Source: CAYWFF01 sp964458085
GTDB lineage: Bacteria > Patescibacteriota > Microgenomatia > UBA8517
Length of the DNA stretch: 11,068 nucleotides
Assembly: GCA_964458085.1 (NCBI GenBank)
Contig: CAYWFF010000030.1
Span: 1-11,068, forward strand
Direction: 5' to 3'
Of the stretch, positions 5,471-11,068 are shown one piece after another. The notes below the pieces were generated by a model that was not told where the DNA came from, did not search any database, and was given only the letters and a program-made list of their open reading frames with translations. The translations under genes were made by a program, and so were the position numbers. Position 1 is the stretch's first letter. The number at the start of each line of letters is the position of its first letter.

Positions 5471-7510
5471 TTAGCGGCTAATTGTTAATTCTTTGTCAGT
5501 TCGCAGATAAAATTCTTCACTTTGTTTACCCAAATTCACTAAGTAAAGAGGTGCTTCTGTGCCGGGTTGTTTTTGAATATAAAGTTTAAATTCTTTTGAA
5601 TCAGCTTTAAACGGTAGTTTATACTTAAGAGTAACTTTGGAAACTCCCTGAGGCCTTAGCTTGAAAAAACCGGCAAATACTGTTTTACCCAAGTCTTCAT
5701 ATGGTTTTTCCTGTTCTTCTACGCCTTCGAAACTAATCAGTTGCGATCCTTCAGGTACATATACTCTCATCCAGTTGGGAAGTACGGAGTTAAGCCAGCC
5801 ATCTTGCTTTTCAGGATTTTTATAAGTTATTGTTAGAGTTTTTTCTACAGTGCCGTCTTTGGCTATAGAAACATCTTGCTGTACTTCCTGTTTAACATAC
5901 ATGTTTGATTTTCGGCCTCCCAAATTTGCGTCATTAATATGTAGGTAGTCGCCTTCATAATCAGTAATTCTGCCTGCAATACCAAAAGCTTCTGTGGCTT
6001 TTTGCGCATTTTCATCTTTCATATAAAAGAGAACGTGTTTTTCGGTTAATGAAACAAGGCCTGCTTCGAAAAGAGCCGGAATCTTTTCTTTGGATTGGCC
6101 CAAAGTGTTTGAAAGTATGGAATTCATTAAAGGCCCGATTATCTTTTTCCTGTTGTCGTAATTGGCAGGTGCCAATACTATTTCTCCGGTATTTTCACTC
6201 CAGACAATTGGTCCCTCAACATCGGCAAAGCTTTCAAGTTCATACACCACTTGCGGACAGTTACATTCAGGAATTATTTCCGTACTGAAATTTCCGTATC
6301 CCGGTACACCAATAGGACCCAACACATCTAAAAGGTTGACTAGAGTTTGGGTGTCTACTGCAATAATGCCATCAACATCTCCTATTCCTGCTTTTTCAGC
6401 TTCAGATAAAAATATTTTCATGGAGTCATGAAAGTCGGGTGACCAATTCATATCCCGGATTCGTAATTTGCGGGACAAGACATAAGGACCCTTTAAATAT
6501 TTGACCATAGGGTCGGGTGCGGCAATTACTGGAGTATAGTCATCATCGAGGTGATAGATGTCACTTGAAGATACCGGTTCAAATTTTCCATTCTCAACTT
6601 TTGCTATAGAGTACGCTGTTAAAAATCCGCCGGTCGGTCTAAGCTCTTTGTCATTCTGGAAAAGAACCAGATAATTTCTTCCTTTTTCAATTCCTAAAAT
6701 ATAAGGTGAAGCTTCTAAAAGCGGTTTGCTATTTTCAATAAGTCCCGCAGTAGTATCCACCATATCCAAAAGCTCTTTCATTTGTGAGCGTACTTTTCTG
6801 CCCTTAAATTCCTCAGGATATCTTTCAGGATCTATGTTGGATAGTTCTGTTCTGACTTTGGAAACCCGACTGATCAAATCATCAGCTTTGGGTATGACAT
6901 CAGGAATCGTTTTAACTACAAAATCAATCCTGTCCTTAGCGGTTTCCGTTCCGCTTTCTGCCTGATGACCGTTAGTAAAACCTATAATATCAGCATACGG
7001 CTCAATTACGGTAAGCATTACTTCCCCGGCCTCAAGCCCGAATTCCGCAGCATTTATTCCATGCTCACCATCACTTACGTATGCTCCCACAAACGGTAAT
7101 ACTTTCATCCACTTTACTCCGTTGTAACTTGCTTTCAGTTCAGACAAATTGTTTTTAACTTTAACGGTCTCGGTTTTGATTGTTGGCAAATCCTGAGCTT
7201 TAACTGCTGAAACTAATCCTTGCGATGAAGCTTTTACTTCCATCCCTTTTATGTAAACCCGGTAGGCAAGAATGCCAATAACACCAAAAACCAGTAAAAG
7301 TACAAGCAAAACTCCACCCAAAGTAAAAATAAGCTTTTTATGCTTAAGTTTCCGTTGAGTTTTTGGTGATTTACCGCTGGTCTTCATATCTGATGTTTGC
7401 TGTGGCATGGATATTTTAGGAAGTAAAATTGACCCTTCTTCGGGCTTTTCTTGTGTATTTTCCACCGGCTGTGATTCGCCGGGAGTTATTTTTTTTAAAT
7501 TTCCTTCCAT
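5471..7510 (-). CDS. DUF4012 domain membrane protein, possibly LCP-like
   Basis: 679 residues. A cytoplasmic, K/R-rich N-terminal tail (1-59) precedes one membrane helix (about 60-83), so about 595 residues should lie outside. Residues about 90-265 are mostly helical. The DUF4012 core spans about 270-520, with YLVLFQNDKELRPTGGFLTAY (280-300), MNWSPDFHDSMKIFL (354-368) and VDGIIAVDTQTLVNLLDVLGPIGVPG (379-404). A beta-rich C-terminal part (about 535-679) ends the protein. The core order (strand, acid, ELRPTGGF, SIAKVENGKF, then D-G-I-x-x-V-D...L-x-x-L-L-D-x-L-G-P-I) recalls LytR-CpsA-Psr proteins, which attach glycans to the cell wall; this is my comparison. It follows the phosphoglycosyl transferase gene after 85 bp, which supports an envelope-glycan role. 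No enzymatic function is established. The ATG at 7510 has no Shine-Dalgarno. Confidence 0.88.
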   Translation of the reverse strand: MEGNLKKITPGESQPVENTQEKPEEGSILLPKISMPQQTSDMKTSGKSPKTQRKLKHKKLIFTLGGVLLVLLLVFGVIGILAYRVYIKGMEVKASSQGLVSAVKAQDLPTIKTETVKVKNNLSELKASYNGVKWMKVLPFVGAYVSDGEHGINAAEFGLEAGEVMLTVIEPYADIIGFTNGHQAESGTETAKDRIDFVVKTIPDVIPKADDLISRVSKVRTELSNIDPERYPEEFKGRKVRSQMKELLDMVDTTAGLIENSKPLLEASPYILGIEKGRNYLVLFQNDKELRPTGGFLTAYSIAKVENGKFEPVSSSDIYHLDDDYTPVIAAPDPMVKYLKGPYVLSRKLRIRDMNWSPDFHDSMKIFLSEAEKAGIGDVDGIIAVDTQTLVNLLDVLGPIGVPGYGNFSTEIIPECNCPQVVYELESFADVEGPIVWSENTGEIVLAPANYDNRKKIIGPLMNSILSNTLGQSKEKIPALFEAGLVSLTEKHVLFYMKDENAQKATEAFGIAGRITDYEGDYLHINDANLGGRKSNMYVKQEVQQDVSIAKDGTVEKTLTITYKNPEKQDGWLNSVLPNWMRVYVPEGSQLISFEGVEEQEKPYEDLGKTVFAGFFKLRPQGVSKVTLKYKLPFKADSKEFKLYIQKQPGTEAPLYLVNLGKQSEEFYLRTDKELTISR

Positions 7511-7595
7511 AATTATCTGCTAATCTAATTTTTTGAACCTATTCCATAGTATCTAATATAAAATTAAAAAACAAACCGGAAAAGTATATGTGTAG

Positions 7596-8234
7596 CTAAA
7601 CAGCGCCTTTGCCCGAGAGCATTGCCCACGGTGTTTTCAAAAGTATAAGTATATCAAGAATAAGAGACCTTTTTCTAGCGTAATAAGCATCCATTTCTAT
7701 TCGTTTCTCAAAATTCACTTCGCTTCTGCCGGAAACCTGCCAATAACCGGTTATACCCGGCTTAACTGTAAGCATTTCTTTTACTAATTTTCTGGTGTGG
7801 GGATATTTTTCCTGTTGTTCTTTCAGTTCATCCGAAAAATAAGCTCTCGGTCCCACAATACTCATCTCCCCTTTTAAAACGTTTACAAACTGCGGCATCT
7901 CATCAATTGAATATTTCCTGATAAATTTTCCTACTTTTGTAACACGGGGATCAACAAACAACTTGTAATTACTTTTCTTATACTCTTCATATATTTTTTT
8001 GAACTTTGGGTCAGTTCTTATCAAAGTATGAGCATTTACTATCATTGAACGAAACTTTAAAAGCCGAAATTGTTTACTGTCTTTTCCTACCCGTTTGGGA
8101 GTATCGGCAAGTATGGGTCCGGGAGAAGTAAGTTTAATTGCAAATGCTGTAGCTATAAGAATAGGAGAAAATATAATAAGTAAAACTATACTTCCTGTAA
8201 CATCAATAAATCGTTTTGTAACGTAGTAAAACAT
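7596..8234 (-). CDS. Sugar-phosphate transferase, small WcaJ/PglC-type phosphoglycosyl transferase
   Basis: 212 residues: the catalytic bacterial sugar transferase domain alone, without the extra N-terminal membrane helices of WcaJ or WbaP. Such enzymes move a sugar phosphate from a nucleotide sugar to undecaprenyl phosphate, starting capsule, O-antigen or exopolysaccharide synthesis at the inner face of the membrane. One hydrophobic segment (about 12-33) is the membrane or re-entrant helix. It is followed by SPGPIL, KRVGKDSKQFRLLKFRSM (47-64), DPRVTKVGKFIRKYSIDEMPQ with the expected catalytic pair D111-E112, MSIVGPRAYF, KPGITGYWQVSGRS (158-171), and a C-terminal DILILLKT. ADTPKRVGK replaces the usual FxQxRVGxxG, a form I associate with Patescibacteria. 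The sugar it transfers cannot be read from sequence. It lies 50 bp after manC, with its own candidate promoter. Confidence 0.93.
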   Translation of the reverse strand: MFYYVTKRFIDVTGSIVLLIIFSPILIATAFAIKLTSPGPILADTPKRVGKDSKQFRLLKFRSMIVNAHTLIRTDPKFKKIYEEYKKSNYKLFVDPRVTKVGKFIRKYSIDEMPQFVNVLKGEMSIVGPRAYFSDELKEQQEKYPHTRKLVKEMLTVKPGITGYWQVSGRSEVNFEKRIEMDAYYARKRSLILDILILLKTPWAMLSGKGAV

Positions 8235-8247
8235 ACCCGGGCAGGCA

Positions 8248-8256
8248 ATTATAACA
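8248..8256 (-). promoter_or_regulatory. Candidate extended -10 promoter of the sugar-phosphate transferase gene
   Basis: The minus strand reads TGTTATAAT, a perfect extended -10, ending 13 nt before the ATG at 8234. The hexamer 17 bp upstream (TAGAAT, 8271-8276) is a poor -35. Initiation would leave a leader of about 6 nt. Confidence 0.5.
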
Positions 8257-8265
8257 TTTGTTATA
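8250..8265. promoter_or_regulatory. Palindrome overlapping the promoter (possible operator)
   Basis: TATAACA-TT-TGTTATA is a perfect inverted repeat with 7-bp arms and a 2-bp centre. It covers most of the extended -10 and the spacer of the candidate promoter. A regulator binding here would block transcription. No regulator gene is nearby, and AT-rich palindromes can arise by chance. Confidence 0.35.
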
Positions 8266-8284
8266 TGTTAATTCTAAAAATTAA

Positions 8285-9403
8285 CTATAACAGTTCTTTT
8301 CTTCCTTTCTCTTTCAAAAGCTCGACAATCTTTTTTACATTTTGAGCTTTACTTTTGCTGCAGACAAGCAATACGTCTTTAGTGTCCACAATAACAATAT
8401 TATCAACGTCCACAACTGCAACAAGCCTGCCGTCTGTATGGATAAGTGCATCTGAAGTATCGAAATTTATCACTTCTCCCCCCTCAGCTCCGCCATCAAT
8501 AATTACATTTCCCAAGTTGTCTTTTTGCAGATTTTCCCACACTTCTTTCCAGTCTCCGATATCTGTCCAGAAAAAATCCCCTTCTACAACCAAGAAATTT
8601 GTTGCTTTCTCCGCAACGGCATAATCAATCGCAATTTTTGGCATTGCTTCATATGAAGTTTTAATAGTTGTATTCTGTGAACCGGTTCCTAAAGAATTTG
8701 TGATCAGCTTAAGTTCTTTTGATATTTCAGGTGCGTATTTTTGTAAACTTTCGAGAATATCATCAGCTCTCCACACAAATTGGCCTGCATTCCAGTAATA
8801 TCTACCTGAATTTGTATAGCGCCTTGCCAGGTATAAAGGGGGCTTTTCCACAAAACGATCCAGTTTAAAAAATTTTACTCCGCCTCTGGTTTGCCACTTT
8901 TTTCCCCTTTTAATGTGGCCTAAACCAATATGTGGATATCTGGTTTTAACACCGGTTGCAATAAGCATGTGTGATTCATAGGCAACTTTTGCAGCAGTCA
9001 TTAATACCTTGAGGTACCTGCTAATTGGTTCGACAATTCTATCAGCTGCTTCGGTAATAATCACAGCATCAGAATCTTTTTTATGAATAAATGCAGCCCC
9101 TATGCCATGTGCAGGTCCGGTGTCCCTTCTTGCCGGTTCAACAATTATATTATCAGCTAAAAACTGAGGTACTTCTTTTAAAATCTCCCGTTTATATTCT
9201 TCAGAAACCGTAACACAATAAATACGCTCCCAAGGTAAAATCTTGTTAAATCTTCCTGCGGTTACCTGCAAAAGAGTTTTGTTTTTAAATAATTTGAGAA
9301 ATTGCTTCGGGGTTTTTTCTTTAGATTTCGGCCACAAACGGGTTCCCCCGCCTCCGGCAAGAAGAAGTATATATAAGTGCTTTTTATAATCATCCACAGT
9401 CAT
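8285..9403 (-). CDS. manC: Mannose-1-phosphate guanylyltransferase (GDP-mannose pyrophosphorylase)
   Basis: 372 residues, a one-domain enzyme making GDP-mannose from mannose-1-phosphate and GTP. It lacks the C-terminal phosphomannose isomerase domain of two-domain ManC (about 470 residues). Motifs: the nucleotide-binding LLLAGGGGTRLWPKS...PKQFLKLF (13-39), VEPARRDTGPA (88-98), ITEAADRIV (116-124, where most relatives have a D-H pair), FVEKP (184-188), YWNAGQFVW (203-211), AIDYAVAEK (258-266) and WTDIGDW (279-285). The last part (about 295-350) is the usual left-handed beta-helix-like end. It sits 33 bp after a GT4 gene and 50 bp before a phosphoglycosyl transferase gene, so it likely supplies GDP-mannose to the neighbouring glycosyltransferases. 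The ATG at 9403 fits the family start, with an extended -10 just upstream and no Shine-Dalgarno. Confidence 0.94.
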   Translation of the reverse strand: MTVDDYKKHLYILLLAGGGGTRLWPKSKEKTPKQFLKLFKNKTLLQVTAGRFNKILPWERIYCVTVSEEYKREILKEVPQFLADNIIVEPARRDTGPAHGIGAAFIHKKDSDAVIITEAADRIVEPISRYLKVLMTAAKVAYESHMLIATGVKTRYPHIGLGHIKRGKKWQTRGGVKFFKLDRFVEKPPLYLARRYTNSGRYYWNAGQFVWRADDILESLQKYAPEISKELKLITNSLGTGSQNTTIKTSYEAMPKIAIDYAVAEKATNFLVVEGDFFWTDIGDWKEVWENLQKDNLGNVIIDGGAEGGEVINFDTSDALIHTDGRLVAVVDVDNIVIVDTKDVLLVCSKSKAQNVKKIVELLKEKGRKELL

Positions 9404-9415
9404 ATACTAGTTGGC

Positions 9416-9424
9416 ATTATACCA
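9416..9424 (-). promoter_or_regulatory. Candidate extended -10 promoter of manC
   Basis: The minus strand reads TGGTATAAT, a perfect extended -10, ending 12 nt before the manC ATG at 9403. No convincing -35 lies 16-18 bp upstream. The leader would be about 5-6 nt. Confidence 0.5.
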
Positions 9425-9436
9425 AAGAAAAGTATA

Positions 9437-10528
9437 TTAAGTATGCACTCTTGTTACATAATCTGCAATTTGTTTTTGGAATCTTTTTTTAGAAAAACGG
9501 CGGGCATTTAATTTAATTGCATTTTTCTCAAAACTCATTCTTTGAAACTCATTAACAGCTGAAATTAAAGACTTTTTTGTTTGAGTCTTGAAAAACACTC
9601 CTGTTTTTCCATCAAAAACAGTATCAAGCGCTCCACCTTTGTTGTGCGCAATCACAGGAACACCTGCTGCTTGAGCCTCAACCGCAGCAATACCAAAATC
9701 TTCTATTTGGGGAAAAATGAACGCTTTTGCCTGGAAATAATATGAAATAAGATCACTCTCTGTGACAAATCCCGCAAAGCGGATGTTTTTCTTTGCCTTA
9801 CTTTTTAGTTTCTTCTCTTCACTTCCCGTTCCTACTATAACAAGCGGTAAATTAAGATCATTGAATGCTTCGACTACAAGATCAACCCTTTTGTATGGTA
9901 CAAGCCTGCTGACTACTAAATAATAATCTTTCGGTAGAGACAAAATGGGAGTAGCTTTGTTTGTATTAAATTTTTCCACATCAACAGGAGGATAAATTAT
10001 CTCACTTTCGCGTTCATAATATTTTTTAATTCGGTTTTGTACCTCATGCGAAATGGCAATAATAACGTCAGGCCTTGACGCTGCCGCTTTATCCCAATTG
10101 CGTAAGTACCTAACCATCGGCTTCGTCATAACTTTAAAGATCTGTCCTTTAAAGTATTCATTATTTCCGCTCCATAGATATCTGGTTGGAGTAAGGCAAT
10201 AACAAATATGTGTGGTTTTGGGAGAAGTGATGATTCCCTTAGCAGCTTCACTTGTAACTGAAATTACGATATCAAATTCAGAAAAATCAAATGCTTCAAA
10301 AGCAATTGGTGTGAACAAGCCAAGAAGTTCATGGTTGTCTTTGGCAAAAGGTATTTTTTGTAAAAAACTGGTTTTAACCGTAGGAAAATTTCGTGCCCAG
10401 GAAGCTTTTTCGGGCGAATAGACACTCGTAAAAAGCGGCGCAGTCGGAAAAATTTCGTTTAAAGCCAGTAAAACTTGCTCAGCCCCACCCCATTTATTCA
10501 CCCGGTCATAAACTAATGCAATTTTCAT
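9437..10528 (-). CDS. GT4 family glycosyltransferase, WbaZ-like (probable mannosyltransferase)
   Basis: 363 residues, a complete GT-B enzyme. The N-terminal acceptor domain opens with MKIALVYDRVNKWGGAEQVL, including the GGAE loop (14-17), and contains ICYCLTPTRYLWSG (108-121), typical of WbaZ-like members. The C-terminal donor domain has IIYPPVDVEKF (177-187), VSRLVPYKRVDLVVEAF (206-222), IVGTGSEEKKL and the E-x7-E motif (E276-DFGIAAV-E284), followed by AQAAGVPVIAHNKGGALDTV. These enzymes retain the alpha configuration and use an NDP-sugar. GDP-mannose is a reasonable donor because manC follows after 33 bp, but specificity is inferred. Its ATG lies inside the end of the preceding GT4 gene (23-bp overlap), so translation is probably coupled. 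No Shine-Dalgarno is clear. Confidence 0.93.
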   Translation of the reverse strand: MKIALVYDRVNKWGGAEQVLLALNEIFPTAPLFTSVYSPEKASWARNFPTVKTSFLQKIPFAKDNHELLGLFTPIAFEAFDFSEFDIVISVTSEAAKGIITSPKTTHICYCLTPTRYLWSGNNEYFKGQIFKVMTKPMVRYLRNWDKAAASRPDVIIAISHEVQNRIKKYYERESEIIYPPVDVEKFNTNKATPILSLPKDYYLVVSRLVPYKRVDLVVEAFNDLNLPLVIVGTGSEEKKLKSKAKKNIRFAGFVTESDLISYYFQAKAFIFPQIEDFGIAAVEAQAAGVPVIAHNKGGALDTVFDGKTGVFFKTQTKKSLISAVNEFQRMSFEKNAIKLNARRFSKKRFQKQIADYVTRVHT

Positions 10529-11068
10529 ATAATTTCAAAGTTTCTCTGGCAGTTATTTGCCAAGTAAAGTTTTTAGTATACTCTTTTGCTTTTTTAACCT
10601 GAGTAAGTATATTACCCTTATCTTTTTTCATAAGTGTTTTCATAGCGTTCGCAAGGCTGTTTGGAGACATTGAGTCAAAATAGTATACATTATCTTTATA
10701 TACTTCTCTAAGCACAGGTATATCTGAAGCAATTACAGGAGTTCCTACCGCCATCGCCTCCAAACCCGGTAGACCAAATCCTTCGTCTTTTGTGGGAAAT
10801 ATATATGCTTGCGCGTTAGCATAGAGCCTAATTAATTCTTTATCATTAATGTTTTCTTTAAAAATCACGTTTTTAGCAAGTCCCATTTCATTTGTGTATT
10901 TTTGCAGATTGCTTCGAAATACAGATCTGCCTGAAACAATTGTAATTGAGGCTTTTAATTTGCTCGCAGTCATTAACTTTAAAGCATCAATTATCACTTT
11001 TACATTTTTATGAGGATACAAATTTCCCACATACAAAAAATTAGGAAGTGATTTTGATTTGACCTTTG
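10506..11068 (-). CDS. GT4 family glycosyltransferase, partial, N-terminus beyond the right edge
   Basis: The frame is open to the right edge. I read KVKSKSLPNF ahead of the in-frame TTG at 11036, so that TTG is not the start. About 186 residues are visible, the donor-binding C-terminal domain of a GT-B enzyme. Motifs: FLYVGNLYPHKNVKVIIDAL, the usual opening of this domain; ITIVSGRS; NVIFKENINDKELIRLYANAQAYIFPT; then an E-x7-E motif in DEGFGLPGLEAMAVGTPVIASD; and VLREVYKDNVYYFD. The missing N-terminal acceptor domain should be about 170-200 residues. It ends in TGA at 10506-10508, overlapping the next GT4 gene by 23 bp. Sugar and acceptor are unknown, but its place before manC favours a mannose-containing glycan. 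Confidence 0.93.
   Translation of the reverse strand, partial: KVKSKSLPNFLYVGNLYPHKNVKVIIDALKLMTASKLKASITIVSGRSVFRSNLQKYTNEMGLAKNVIFKENINDKELIRLYANAQAYIFPTKDEGFGLPGLEAMAVGTPVIASDIPVLREVYKDNVYYFDSMSPNSLANAMKTLMKKDKGNILTQVKKAKEYTKNFTWQITARETLKLYENCISL

Noticed and set aside
7511..7595. Promoter-like TTGTTT with TACTAT 17 bp downstream before the DUF4012 gene
   Set aside because: Both boxes are poor matches in a very AT-rich stretch; read-through from the upstream gene explains expression equally well.
11034..11036. TTG as the start of the right-edge glycosyltransferase
   Set aside because: The frame continues upstream to the edge, and FLYVGNLYPHKN is an internal motif at the start of the donor domain, so this is an internal codon of a gene cut by the window.
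1..11068. Defence system, mobile element, CRISPR array or inteins
   Set aside because: No transposase, integrase, spaced repeats, restriction or toxin-antitoxin pair was found. The possible nuclease-like DUF2130 gene stands beside recO without defence-type partners.

Overview
All eleven protein genes lie on the minus strand, so transcription runs from right to left. The sequence is AT-rich by eye, TGA is used as an ordinary stop, and most start codons lack a Shine-Dalgarno sequence. The gene set (two GT4 glycosyltransferases, a one-domain sugar-phosphate transferase with an ADTPKRVGK motif, a DUF4012 membrane protein, a shortened RecO, a DUF2130 protein, single-chain glyS, then mraZ-rsmH) fits a Candidate Phyla Radiation (Patescibacteria) genome, most like Microgenomates. 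That placement is an inference from gene content; there is no rRNA or marker phylogeny here.

Right part (about 7.6-11.07 kb): a surface-glycan block. It holds a GT4 glycosyltransferase cut by the right edge, a second GT4 enzyme overlapping it by 23 bp, mannose-1-phosphate guanylyltransferase (manC), and a small phosphoglycosyl transferase that would start a glycan on undecaprenyl phosphate. Together they could make GDP-mannose, load the first sugar and extend a mannose-containing chain. A large extracytoplasmic DUF4012 protein follows (5471-7510). Part of it resembles LCP cell-wall ligases to my eye, so it may act at the end of the same pathway.

Middle (3.7-5.5 kb): recO, starting at GTG and missing the usual C-terminal part, then a DUF2130 coiled-coil protein with a CxxC knuckle and a possible PD-(D/E)XK-type site.

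Left-middle (2.08-3.70 kb): glyS behind a strong sigma70-type promoter and a compact transcriptional T-box leader. The apparent specifier codon is GGC, the T-box base is A (matching U73 of bacterial tRNA-Gly), and a rho-independent terminator follows. A longer reading frame would start glyS inside the terminator; the real start is the ATG at 3457. An extended -10 element just before that ATG may be a second promoter that escapes T-box control.

Left end (1-2.04 kb): an unrecognised membrane-anchored protein, then the head of a division and cell-wall (dcw) cluster: a promoter, three 10-bp repeats that look like MraZ boxes, mraZ, and rsmH running off the left edge. No mobile element, CRISPR array, tRNA or rRNA was seen, and no gene-free stretch exceeds 300 bp.
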